Part shown: positions 8,827-16,938 of the stretch, piece by piece
How the letters are laid out: each line of letters opens with the position of its first letter
How positions within the stretch are numbered: position 1 is the stretch's first letter
Source: Phytohabitans rumicis
GTDB lineage: Bacteria > Actinomycetota > Actinomycetes > Mycobacteriales > Micromonosporaceae
Assembly: GCF_011764445.1 (NCBI RefSeq)
Contig: NZ_BLPG01000001.1
Location: forward strand, 1,674,001-1,738,000
Direction: 5' to 3'
DNA: 64,000 nt
The notes under the pieces: model-generated
What the model was told of the DNA's origin: nothing
What the model saw: only the letters and a program-made list of their open reading frames with translations
The model's database searches: none
Made by a program: the position numbers and the translations under genes

Positions 8827-9846
8827 GCACCCGCTGCCCGTCGCGCTGATCGGCTTCGGCGGAGCCGGAGCCGGCCTGCACGCCCCACTGGTCGGCGCCC
8901 ATTCAGCATTCGCGTTGAGCGTCGTCGTGACCAGGAACCAGGAGCGTCAGCGAGCCGCGAAGGCGCGGTTTCCGGCGGCCCAGGTCGGCAGCGACCTGAC
9001 CGCGGCGAAGGGCTGCGCCGTCGCCGTCGTGGCGGTCCCTCCCGCCTCTCGGGCGCGGATCGTCGACCAGCTCCACGATCTCGGCACCCACGTGGTGGTC
9101 GACAAGCCGATGGCCACCGACCTACGCGAAGCCGAGCAGCTCCTGGGCCACGCGCCACTCGCGATATTCCACAACCGCCGATGGGACAGCGACTTCCTGA
9201 CCCTCAGGAGGCTGCAAGGCGAAGGGGCATGGGCCGGCCCGGCACGCCTTGAGTCGCGACTACAGTGGTGGCAGCCCACCGTCCGGGACAGCTGGCGAAA
9301 CCATCCGACCGGCGGTGGGATCCTGCTGGAGGTCGGTCCACACCTCATCGACCAGGCCATCACCCTGCTCGGCCCGGTCGTCGATGTGTACGCCGAACTC
9401 GACGCCCGCCGGCCCGGCGCGATCGCCGAAGACGACGTATTCCTCGCGTTGCGACACGCGGACGGCAGCCTGTCCCACCTGTCGATGGGACCCGTCGGCG
9501 ACGCCCACTCCCCCCGCTTCGAGCTCACCGCCGGTGGCACCCGGATCACCCTGGGAACCCCCGACCGCCAACAGGAACAGCTCGCCGAAGGACTCGCACC
9601 CGGCGACGACACGTGGGGATGCCGGACGCCCACGACTGGGTCATCCGAACCGGACCGCAGCCACCCGCCCCTGTCCACGCCGAGCGCGGGCGGTGGCAAG
9701 CCTTCTACGATGCCGTCGTCCCCTGGATCAGCCAGGACGCCGCGCCACCGGTGTCGGCACAGGAGGGCCTGGCCACGATGCGAGTCATCGACGCCGCCCG
9801 GCGCTCGAACGCTGAAAGGCACCTTGTCCCACTCATGGAAAGATGA
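8819..9846 (+). CDS. Gfo/Idh/MocA-family NAD(P)-dependent dehydrogenase (frame break)
   Basis: About 342 residues once one base is restored. The N terminus is a Rossmann fold (VALIGFGGAGAGLHAPLV) and VVDKPMATD carries the family EKP-like lysine. GGGILLEVGPHLIDQA holds the usual catalytic-region Asp and His. After GDDTWG the frame is lost at the GGGG run 9615-9618; one more G continues it as MPDAHDWVIRTGPQ to the stop at 9846. In puerarin degradation a Gfo/Idh enzyme (DgpA) makes the 3-keto C-glycoside, so this may be the oxidase partner of the fused deglycosidase. An inositol or other sugar dehydrogenase is the alternative. Confidence 0.78.
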
Positions 9847-9852
9847 CAGACG

Positions 9853-10560
9853 ATGGACGAGAGCACGCCGTCGACAGAAGCGGCCAACGAGCTGATCCAA
9901 CTGCTGGAGCTGTCGGACCGACGCGAGCCAGCAGTCGTGGAGATCGCTGTCTGGGTCGCCCTCGGCATCATCGAGGGCCGGCTCCGTCCCGGTCAGGACC
10001 TCAACAGCGTCGACCTGGCCAACCGGTTCCAGTCCAGCAGAACCCCGGTCCGAGAAGCACTGGCCCTGCTGGAGTCGGAAGGGCTCGTCGAAATGCGGGC
10101 CCGCCGCCGCCCCCGGGTGGCATCGTTCAGCCCGCAACAGGTTCGCGAAGTATTCATCGTTCGGGCCCACCTACTGTCCATGGCCGGGCAACTGGCCGCC
10201 ACGCAAGCATCGGACGACGACCTCGCCACCCTCAGCTCGATAGTCGACACGCTGAAAAAACACGCCGCCAACAATGACGACGCCAACTACCGCTGGACAC
10301 ACTTCAAGTTCTTCGACGTCATCGCCGACATCGCCGGCAACATCACCATGAAGGGAATCCTGAACTCCCTGTTCGTCCGCACCCTGTCGGTGCGGCGCAC
10401 CCTCTCACAACCGGAACGGCTCACGGAAAGCCTCCACTACGCCGAACTCACCCTGGAAGCACTCCAGCAACGGGACAGCGAACTCGTCGCGCTCCTGATG
10501 CGCCGCTCCGTCCTGGCCGCCCTCGCCGCCATAGAGCGCAGCGGATACGGGCGCACGTAA
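9853..10560 (+). CDS. GntR-family regulator, FCD subfamily
   Basis: 235 residues. The N-terminal winged helix includes GIIEGRLRPGQDLNSVDLA and SSRTPVREALALLESEGLV, the classic GntR recognition element. The C-terminal half is an all-helical FCD ligand domain. It ends the rightward operon, seven bases after the dehydrogenase. FCD regulators usually sense small organic or sugar acids, so it probably represses one or both divergent operons. Its operator may lie in 4229-4437. Confidence 0.88.
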   Translation: MDESTPSTEAANELIQLLELSDRREPAVVEIAVWVALGIIEGRLRPGQDLNSVDLANRFQSSRTPVREALALLESEGLVEMRARRRPRVASFSPQQVREVFIVRAHLLSMAGQLAATQASDDDLATLSSIVDTLKKHAANNDDANYRWTHFKFFDVIADIAGNITMKGILNSLFVRTLSVRRTLSQPERLTESLHYAELTLEALQQRDSELVALLMRRSVLAALAAIERSGYGRT

Positions 10561-11036
10561 GCCGTAGCTGGCTGGCGTCCTATGACACAGGCGTGAGCAC
10601 CAGCTGCACCGCAAGCTAACCGCTGATCGACCGCGAACAGTGGCTCGACGATACTCACGGCGGCTCGCAGAGGCATTGATCTGCAGCGCCGGCAGGGCGA
10701 TCAGCATGGCGTGCTCGTGCCGGGCTCCCGAACAGGTCGACGACGTACACGCTGCGCAGGCGGGGACGCGGCCGAAGTCCACAAAGGACCCGCTGGTGCG
10801 AAGCCGCGTACGTCATTGCCGCCGTTCCAGGCCGGCACGACCCAGGGCAGGAACGTCCACAGTGTTCCATGGACCGCCCCGACAGGTGTCGCGGTGGGTT
10901 CAACGCCATGATCCTCGATCAGGTACAAGAACCGACGCCCCCTTGACACGCAATAGAGGGGTCTGTCCTCGAGCCGGCAGTCACCCACTCTTCTGGGGCA
11001 TTGGTGTCGAATCTGGGTCAGCGTGACGATTGGGGC
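10561..11036. other. Intergenic stretch without a recognisable gene
   Basis: 476 bases between the GntR gene and the serine recombinase. Open frames exist on both strands, but none has a family motif or a convincing ribosome site. It may contain the left boundary of the old element that brought the recombinase. Confidence 0.5.
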
Positions 11037-12559
11037 ATGCCTTCGAAGTCCGCCGCCGCGAGGGCCGGTGCGCGCTCGACGGCGGACGGGCCGGTTCCGG
11101 ACTTGCTCGGCTGGTATATCCAGCGGGATCGGGGTCGGCACGCCCGCCGCCGTCTGTCCACTGCGGCCGTGGATGGCGGTATCCGGTTTGCGTTCTACGG
11201 TCGGATCTCCACCGAGGATTGGCAGGATCCTGGGTCGTCGGGGCGGTGGCAGCGGGATTTCGCTGAGGAGTTGATCGCCGGGCGGGGGGTGATTGTGGCG
11301 GAGTTCTTCGATGTCGGGTATAGCCGTTCCCGGGATTGGGGACGCCGGCCGTGGGCGGCTGCGCAGCTGGCTGACCCGCAGCGCGGTTGGGAAGCGGTCG
11401 TGGTCGGTGAGTTCGAGCGGGCGTTCTACGGCGATCAGTTCGAGCAGATGGCGCCGGTCTTCGCCGCGCACGGGGTGCAGATGTGGCTGCCCGAGCTGGA
11501 CGGCCCTGCCGATCTCTCTAACGCTTTGCATGTGTCGTTGTTGCGGATGTTGGGGGTGCACTCGCGGCGGGAGGTGCAGCGGGCCCGGTTCCGGGCGAAG
11601 GCGGCGATGCGGGCGCAGGTCGAGGGTCAGGGCCGCAACCTGGGTGGCCGCCCGCCGTACGGGTATCGGTTGGTGGACGCCGGTCCGCATCCGAACAGGG
11701 CGCATGCCCGGTGGGGGCGGCGGGCGCTGCGGCTGGATCCGGATCCGGCGACCGCGCCGCACGTTGCGTGGATGTTTGCACAGCGGTTGGCCGGGCGCAG
11801 TATCACCGCGATCGCCCGGGATCTGAATGAGCGCGGTGTGCCGTGCCCCTCCCAGGTGGACGCCGAACGGAACCGGCATCGCAGTGGGCGGGCGTGGATC
11901 TGGCAGACGGTGGCTGCGATCCTGGCCAATCCGCGGTATACCGGGCGGCAGACATGGAACCGGCAGCGCACCGACTCCGGCCCCTCGACACCGCCGACGA
12001 CATCTTGGGCCGGGCGGAGGCTCGGCGGCGGAACAGCCTGCAGGACTGGGTGATCTCCGAGCAGCTCGCTCACCCGCCGCTGGTCAGCGAGGAGGATTTC
12101 GTCGCGGTGCAGGCGATCTACTGCACGCCGCAGCCCGCCGACGGCACCAGCCGCGAGTTCGCGCTGTCCGGGTTGCTGTTGTGCCAGATCTGCGGGCGGC
12201 GGTTGACCGCGCACTGGGTACACGGCCGTGCCGGCTACCGCTGCCGCCACGGGCACACCAGCGCCCAGGTCCGGCGGCAGGACCGTCGGCGCAACGTGTA
12301 TGTCCGCCAGGACCAGGTGCTGATGTTCCTGGCTGCGCACGTTCCGCAGCTACGGCATCTCGACCCTGAACACGACGCGGACACGACCGCCATGGACGTC
12401 TTGGCGGCGTTCCAGCGGGGGCATGAGCTGGCGGTGGTCTGCACCAACTACACCTGGCGCCTCGACGTGGACGACGTAACCGTCTTCGACGGCTGGCCAT
12501 CGCGCCTGCCCCGCCGCGAGATCCCCCGTCAGGCGAGGGGGAGCCACATGCCCACGTGA
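11037..12559 (+). CDS. Large serine recombinase (frame break)
   Basis: About 507 residues if one base is restored. The catalytic domain starts FAFYGRISTEDW, with the nucleophilic Ser in YGRIS. The Recombinase domain contains GGRPPYGYRLVD. After the break comes a zinc ribbon (LLCQICGRRL, then YRCRHGH). The frame is lost at the CCCC run 11981-11984; adding one C joins RTDSGP to LDTADDILG. ATG at 11037 is preferred over an upstream GTG at 11001. Such enzymes integrate phages and mobile elements, but I see no matching att pair here. The window-wide pattern favours a sequence error over inactivation. Confidence 0.8.
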
Positions 12560-13537
12560 GATCGAACGACGCGGATACGGTTGGTGGGCAATTGCTGTGT
12601 CCGAGTCCAGCGTGGTCAACCGAATCGTCGTGAACTCGCCCACCGCCTCGGGATCATCCACGCCGTACCGCTCGGCCTGCTCGTCGGCTTCCTCAAGCTT
12701 GTCGCGCAGTTCATCGATGTCGGGCGCTTCACCCTCGGCGACCGCCATGGCATCGCGGATCAGGCTCGTTACCGCGTCCGTCGGCGACAGACCGATCTCC
12801 ATCAGTTCCAGCACCGCGGCGGGCGTCGCGTACGGCAGCGCCTCGATGTCGTCGGCCTCAATTAGCACGCCGGTCGCGGCACCGCTGGATGCCCGCGCCG
12901 CGACGTCGGCGGCCGCCTGCAGCCAGTGCGCCGCCGCCACGCACGCCGAAGTCGGATCGAGATCGAGAAACAGCTCGTCGGCGCCGAGTGGGTCGTCGGT
13001 CAGGATCCGGTCGGCGGCGGCGACCTGGACCGGCGAGGCGTCCTGCCGGGTGAGTTGCACGGCCTGCGCCGAGCGACCCGACAGGTCCCCCAGTTCGGCA
13101 CCTTCTACGGCCGCGATCTCGGCCTCCACATCGGCGATCACCGCAGCGGTCAGATCCCCGTCCGCGGCCGCGTGCAGGCACCGGCCTACCCGGTGGGCGC
13201 GCTCCTCCACGGGGTCGTAGGACACCATCAGCATGCCGTCGCTGTCGGGCAAGCTCGGCTTGCCGATGTTCGCCGTCACCGACGCGAACTCGTTCCTGGT
13301 CTGTTCCCGCCGCCACCCTTCCGTGTTGATCTCCAGGCTGTCCGCGGCGCTCGCCGGGTGCGTGTAGCAGCGCCACAGCGCCTCGGACAGGCCCGACATC
13401 TCGGCCGCCAGGGCCAGCCGCTGTCGCGGCTCGAGGCTGGCCGCCAGCGGTGCCACTCGGATCGCGACCGCACCCCAGCCGGTCTCCCACGTCGCTAACA
13501 GCTCGCCGCGGCTCTCGTCGATCGCGTACCGGGTCAT
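12350..13537 (-). CDS. Uncharacterised acidic protein, convergent with the recombinase
   Basis: 395 residues in the open frame; not recognised. The start is well supported (GAGGAGGGG before ATG at 13537). The middle is rich in Ala, Asp and Glu with helical segments, and a likely coiled part reads LRDKLEEADEQAERYG. The last 70 or so residues are antisense to the recombinase zinc ribbon and look non-native, so the true end is probably near 12600, lost by a frame error or a missing stop. It sits among integration remnants and is probably cargo of the same old element. Confidence 0.5.
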   Translation of the reverse strand: MTRYAIDESRGELLATWETGWGAVAIRVAPLAASLEPRQRLALAAEMSGLSEALWRCYTHPASAADSLEINTEGWRREQTRNEFASVTANIGKPSLPDSDGMLMVSYDPVEERAHRVGRCLHAAADGDLTAAVIADVEAEIAAVEGAELGDLSGRSAQAVQLTRQDASPVQVAAADRILTDDPLGADELFLDLDPTSACVAAAHWLQAAADVAARASSGAATGVLIEADDIEALPYATPAAVLELMEIGLSPTDAVTSLIRDAMAVAEGEAPDIDELRDKLEEADEQAERYGVDDPEAVGEFTTIRLTTLDSDTAIAHQPYPRRSISRGHVAPPRLTGDLAAGQARWPAVEDGYVVHVEAPGVVGADHRQLMPPLERRQDVHGGRVRVVFRVEMP

Positions 13538-13619
13538 CGTGCCCCTCCTCGCCAAGCCCGACGGCCTACCGATAACGACGCAACCACACCCGGCCCACTG
13601 TGTCGATCAGCCACCCGAG

Positions 13620-14041
13620 CTACACACGCTCACCGATGCCCAGCCGCGCCTGCGTCGCCTGCGCCCGCTCAGCGGCCGCGCTGGCCCCGTAGTGCCGGGG
13701 CATGTCGTCCGAGGCCCAGCCCAGCAGCAGCATCAGGTCGCCGGTGTCGCCGCCGGCTTGTTCAACGCGGTGGACGCCGACCGGGTCTCGATCATCCACG
13801 CCTGGAACGACTCCACATGCGCCCGGGACACCGCACACGGATCGGCGGCCGCGGTGTCCGCGTCCGGGTCGGGTGACTGCTCGGCCAGGTACCTGCCCAA
13901 CTGGGCCGCGGCGAGCAGGTAGTTGCAGCGGGTAGTGGCCGGGTAGTTGCCGGCGCGCAGGGTGCGGTCCCAGTCCCCCAGGAACCCGGCCCAGACCGGG
14001 GACAGATCGACGGTGAGCTTACTCAGGTCCAGCTTCGACAT
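13620..14041 (-). pseudogene. Tyrosine recombinase remnant with internal deletion
   Basis: The first part (SKLTVDLSPVWAGFLGDWD to SRAHVESFQAWMIETRS) is the SAM-like N-terminal domain of XerC-type integrases. After STALNK it jumps, in another frame, to GDLMLLLGWASDDMPRHYG, the C-terminal end with the nucleophile Tyr. The catalytic core with its Arg and His residues is missing, so this is a real deletion of a few hundred codons, not a base error. It lies directly downstream of the tRNA-Pro att site and is probably the fossil integrase of an earlier element at the same tRNA. Confidence 0.72.
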
Positions 14042-14114
14042 GACAGAAACCTCGGCGAGTCAAGTGGTCCAACAGCGGCGTGCTAGACCGGGCATTCATG
14101 CCGAGCAATGAAAA

Positions 14115-14152
14115 GAGGGCTCCCGCAAGGCTCTGACCTGCGGAAACCCTCT
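14115..14152. terminator. Imperfect hairpin beside the left att site
   Basis: GAGGG and CCGCA pair with TGCGG and CCCTC around an 11-base loop, with small internal bulges. It lies just outside the left att copy, where the original chromosome downstream of tRNA-Pro would be, so it may be the native tRNA terminator. Confidence 0.4.
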
Positions 14153-14156
14153 CGCT

Positions 14157-14199
14157 GTCGGGACGGCCGGATTTGAACCGACGACCCCTTGACCCCCAG
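14157..14199. repeat. att copy 1 (left end of element 1)
   Basis: 43 bases identical to 29191-29233 and 50136-50178. The sequence is the 3' half of tRNA-Pro read on the minus strand, from the anticodon loop to the discriminator base. It marks the left junction of the tandem array. Confidence 0.93.
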
Positions 14200-14298
14200 G
14201 CAACGATCATGGTCCTACGGACCTGCCCGGCAATGGTCTTGAGCTGGGCAGACGTGTCCACCTGCGTCCATGGGAGTCCAGCCAGGTACTCCCCCGTC

Positions 14299-14315
14299 GT
14301 CACCCAGTTAGTCAC
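14299..14315. repeat. Candidate integrase arm site, left end of element 1
   Basis: GTCACCCAGTTAGTCAC, repeated exactly at 29122-29138. It lies 100 bases inside the left att core. Paired short repeats inside both ends of a tyrosine-integrase element are typical arm-type binding sites. Confidence 0.55.
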
Positions 14316-14653
14316 TCAACGCCGTACTCAAAGGAGTGTCGGCCTGGGTGACCTTGGTACAACAGACATAGGTCGTGTTCGCCGAGTTGGTCGACCTCGT
14401 CGCTCTCCGCTGGACACATGGTTGTCTCGACGATCTCTGAGGCGGAAAGGGTCCATCGGACCCACCATGCGATCTTGTAGCCCTGTTGGCCCATGGTCGC
14501 ATGCGGGCCAGGATGACCCATCTCAAGTTCGCAGTACAAATCGTCCTCGACCACGTGTGCGGCGAGCGGGCGTGTCGACAGCCAGCCGACTTCGTCATCA
14601 CCCAGGCGGATCCGCGCCAGACATCGATCACCGCGCACGGTCATGCCGGTCAC
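14312..14653 (-). CDS. Hypothetical protein with two GHPGxH motifs
   Basis: 113 residues from GTG at 14653, or 110 from ATG at 14644; family not recognised. Two similar segments, CELEMGHPGPHATMG and CLLYQGHPGRHSFEY, each place a Cys before a Gly-His-Pro-Gly-x-His core, suggesting a duplicated metal-binding or structural unit. It is the leftmost gene of element 1 and points toward the att site; its last bases overlap the arm repeat at 14299. The pattern argues for a real protein, but its role is unknown. Confidence 0.55.
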   Translation of the reverse strand: MTGMTVRGDRCLARIRLGDDEVGWLSTRPLAAHVVEDDLYCELEMGHPGPHATMGQQGYKIAWWVRWTLSASEIVETTMCPAESDEVDQLGEHDLCLLYQGHPGRHSFEYGVE

Positions 14654-14963
14654 GGTACCCCGGACAGGACCAACTGCTTAGAAGACGTCTTGATCATCAC
14701 GGAGCGTCGTCCGGAGGGAGATGCGACCTCGGCGACGTCACGGACGGCGGTGACGGGCTGTCCGATGTCGACCCCTGCTGACCGCTGGATCGGGCACGCA
14801 ACGGGCACGGCTCCTATGCAGTGCCAAGCGCTCGCGTCCTCCCGTGCGTGCTGCTACCACCTGTCGCGCAACTGCTACCTGCCGGCTAAGGCGTGAGCGC
14901 TACCATGAGAGCACAGAACGGGCAAGGGGTCGTCACTAGTCGACAAGAGATCAGGATGGTTGC
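14654..14963. promoter_or_regulatory. Divergent intergenic region with AAGACGTCTT palindrome
   Basis: 310 bases with no convincing gene between the leftward gene at 14312 and the rightward four-gene cassette. It holds the palindrome AAGACGTCTT at 14682-14691. The same ten bases occur twice upstream of the GntR gene of element 2 (34087 and 34132), so this may be an operator for a GntR-type repressor. A promoter for the cassette is expected near 14900, but I cannot place it. Confidence 0.45.
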
Positions 14964-15365
14964 GTGGTCGAGGTTCCTGAGGGGGAGCTGTTGATCGTGC
15001 GATTTTCTCCCATGAGCTTCGACCGCCTGAAGGCGCAAGCAGAGGAGGAGGCGGACGACTGCGCTGCACGTGGGGAATCTCTCGTGTACTCGATCTCAAC
15101 ATTTGGGCTCGTACGCTCAAATGTTGAGACAGGTATCGATGATCTCGTGATCCAAATCTGCAAGGAAGCCCCGGTAAGCGGCAAGAACATCTGGCTAACG
15201 ACCGAGCGGGATCTTTCGTCAGCTGGCCTAGCTGTGCGACGCTCGGAGCCCCCTCCACACCACTACGACGTCATCCTAGGCAGCGAATCGGTCGAAGCCG
15301 ACATATGGAAGCTTGTTCGGTTGTTCGAGCCCAACAAGAGGAGGAACCCCGCATGGAGGAGTTGA
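14964..15365 (+). CDS. Hypothetical protein, first gene of AT-richer cassette
   Basis: 133 residues from GTG; not recognised. It looks soluble and mixed alpha/beta (LLIVRFSPMSFDRLKAQAEE, then KNIWLTTERDLSSAGLAV). Base composition is clearly more A+T-rich than the AICE backbone. Its end overlaps the next gene, whose ribosome site GAGGAGG lies inside this gene. The four-gene run it opens has no known transfer or replication role, so it is likely cargo. Confidence 0.5.
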   Translation: MVEVPEGELLIVRFSPMSFDRLKAQAEEEADDCAARGESLVYSISTFGLVRSNVETGIDDLVIQICKEAPVSGKNIWLTTERDLSSAGLAVRRSEPPPHHYDVILGSESVEADIWKLVRLFEPNKRRNPAWRS

Positions 15366-15703
15366 GCTTGCGAGGACAACCTCGGGCACGAATCGAGATC
15401 GACCTGAACAGTCGCGGAAGGGACGGCTACGTCCGCGCGCGGCTGCGCAAAGCGGATCGGCCGGTTGTGGCTGGCGACGAAGTCACCGTCTTCGAGCCAG
15501 ATGATCAAGTGGCGGCAGTCGCAACAGTCGTAAGGGTGGACGAAGAGCGTGGCTTCTTGTCCCTCGATGTCGACTGGTCGACGCTTGTTGATGACTATCA
15601 TGTCATTCTGCTGTCAGCGCCAAACGCTGCCAAAAACTCTTTGACTGTAGATCCTCTCGTGTTTGTCTACCCCCGACGCGTCCAGTCGAGGTTCCAACAG
15701 TGA
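15353..15703 (+). CDS. Hypothetical protein, second gene of cassette
   Basis: 116 residues; ATG at 15353 preceded by a strong GAGGAGG site. Predicted mostly beta strand (ARIEIDLNSRGRDGYVRARL, then DEVTVFEPDDQVAAVATVV), which could form a small barrel. It overlaps the first gene by 13 bases and the third by 4. Family not recognised. Confidence 0.5.
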   Translation: MEELSLRGQPRARIEIDLNSRGRDGYVRARLRKADRPVVAGDEVTVFEPDDQVAAVATVVRVDEERGFLSLDVDWSTLVDDYHVILLSAPNAAKNSLTVDPLVFVYPRRVQSRFQQ

Positions 15704-15939
15704 AGAACAGCGTGCTCGCTAGGCTTCGCAGAATCAAGTGGGCAAAGAGACGGCGCACGATCCCGAGTGAGAGAATACGTCTTCTCAGGCGTCCTACTTA
15801 CATTCGATCGGGCGCTGGCTCGCGTTCCTCGACGAGAGTCGTGGATGTATTAAAGGTCAAAGCGGACTGGACTGGCTATACAGACGGCACGGCGTCCGCA
15901 TACATTCCAGTTCGTCTTCAGGAAGTCATTAAGCGGTGA
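15700..15939 (+). CDS. Small basic hypothetical protein, third gene of cassette
   Basis: 79 residues from GTG overlapping the previous stop. The N-terminal half is very basic (LARLRRIKWAKRRR, then IRLLRRPTYIRSG), so it may bind nucleic acid or a membrane surface. The C-terminal part is uncharged and strand-like. Family not recognised. Tight overlaps on both sides show it belongs to the cassette. Confidence 0.45.
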   Translation: MKNSVLARLRRIKWAKRRRTIPSERIRLLRRPTYIRSGAGSRSSTRVVDVLKVKADWTGYTDGTASAYIPVRLQEVIKR

Positions 15940-16379
15940 AGCTCTCGATTTCGACCATTTGTGACAGGGCGACGGTCCGTGAGGGATTGCTGCACATTCT
16001 CGGTGCCGGTGTAACTACCGTCACGCAGAATCTTCCCTCCCCGCTGATGCTGGATGTTGCTATCCTGCTCACTATTGAGGCGGAAGACGTCGGCGAGCAT
16101 TGGTTGTCGGTCGTGTTGCGGCATGAGGATACGGACGATCGCCTTGGAGAGATTCGCGCTCAATTTGAGGTCCCGGAGGATCAAGTAAGAAAAGTGGACG
16201 CCCCTTTGGGGAACGTCCCTGTGTCGATCCCTCTTAGGACGTTCCGTATTACTAAAGAGGGCTTCTATGTAGTGGACGTGATTGTCGACAATAACTTGAT
16301 GGGCGCACTTCGGATTGTGGTGCACGCGCCTGAACAACCTGAGTCCGAGCAAAACGGTTCAGTTCAAGACGTGGTGTAA
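15936..16379 (+). CDS. DUF6941-like protein, fourth gene of cassette
   Basis: 147 residues from GTG. The opening SISTICDRATVREGLLHILG and the later FRITKEGFYVVDVIVDN resemble DUF6941-type proteins, all-beta domains of unknown function that begin with a CDxA motif and a GGG-like turn. It closes the four-gene overlapping run, and a large nested inverted repeat begins 20 bases after its stop. The family match is by eye. A surface-recognition or sensor role is a guess. Confidence 0.5.
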   Translation: MKLSISTICDRATVREGLLHILGAGVTTVTQNLPSPLMLDVAILLTIEAEDVGEHWLSVVLRHEDTDDRLGEIRAQFEVPEDQVRKVDAPLGNVPVSIPLRTFRITKEGFYVVDVIVDNNLMGALRIVVHAPEQPESEQNGSVQDVV

Positions 16380-16399
16380 CTCCGTCTCAGTGCATCGCC

Positions 16400-16548
16400 G
16401 CTATCCCGTCTGCCGTCGACCCGCGCCGTTGGTGGAGCGGGCCGCCGCCCGGGGCGCCACGTCAAGCGGACCTTGACAGTCGGGCGGCGGCTGGCGCCCC
16501 GGGCGGCGGTCTGCTCGGCTTGCCCGGGTCGACGGCAGACGGGATAGC
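16400..16548. repeat. Large nested inverted repeat (149 bases)
   Basis: Three arm pairs share one centre. The outer arms are perfect over 23 bases (16400-16422 with 16526-16548). Middle arms are perfect over 18 bases (16442-16459 with 16492-16509). An inner pair, GTCAAG and CTTGAC, lies at 16461-16466 and 16472-16477. Such a structure can extrude as a cruciform or fold as single-stranded DNA. In a rolling-circle AICE, candidates are a single-strand origin, a transfer locus or a strong bidirectional terminator between the converging flanking genes. Confidence 0.85.
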
Positions 16549-16938
16549 TGAGCGACCACCCACGGACCGTGACCCGCCGACGATCTTCCGGCATCCCGGA
16601 GTCGGAGCGCCCCCGCCGGAGGCGCAGTAGGCCCAACCGCGACGGCGTGCGACCTCGCCGATGACGCCCGCGCGGCGACCACGCCGCGCGCCCAGCTCGC
16701 CGGCCGGCTGCCGGCCAATCAACATCACGAAACCTCGGATCTGTCGATCTTCGGCGGTCCCGAGGGTCTTTGCAATTCGCGCCAGCCGACGGGCGTTTGG
16801 CGTGCCCGCCCCGACCGGCCGAGGGAGGGCGGGCACGCGCCCAGTCGGCGGCGCGAGCGGCCCGTTTCGGGCCGCCTTGAAGACGTACAGAAAGTTCTCA
16901 CAACATCGCCGGCAGCCGGCCGGCCCAAGTTCCCGGCA
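16549..16938. other. Structured non-coding stretch
   Basis: No credible gene if the metallopeptidase gene ends at 16939. It holds two more hairpins: 12-base arms at 16800-16811 and 16827-16838, and GCGGCCC paired with GGGCCGC at 16857-16875. With the 149-base repeat next to it, some 500 bases of element 1 look dedicated to DNA or RNA structure. Confidence 0.55.

Noticed and set aside
10561-11036. Small reading frames between the GntR gene and the serine recombinase
   Set aside because: None has a ribosome site, a recognisable motif or consistent codon use.
11037-12559. Programmed frameshift in the serine recombinase
   Set aside because: The break at 11981-11984 lacks a slippery heptamer and has the same form (one C missing) as eighteen others in the window.
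14157-14199. Additional tRNA genes at 14157 and 29191
   Set aside because: Only the 3' half of tRNA-Pro is present at both places. The 5' half that completes the cloverleaf exists only at 50179-50210.
14485-14900. Possible plus-strand gene of about 136 codons at the left end of element 1
   Set aside because: Composition is irregular, there is no family motif, and it is antisense to the better-supported gene at 14312-14653.
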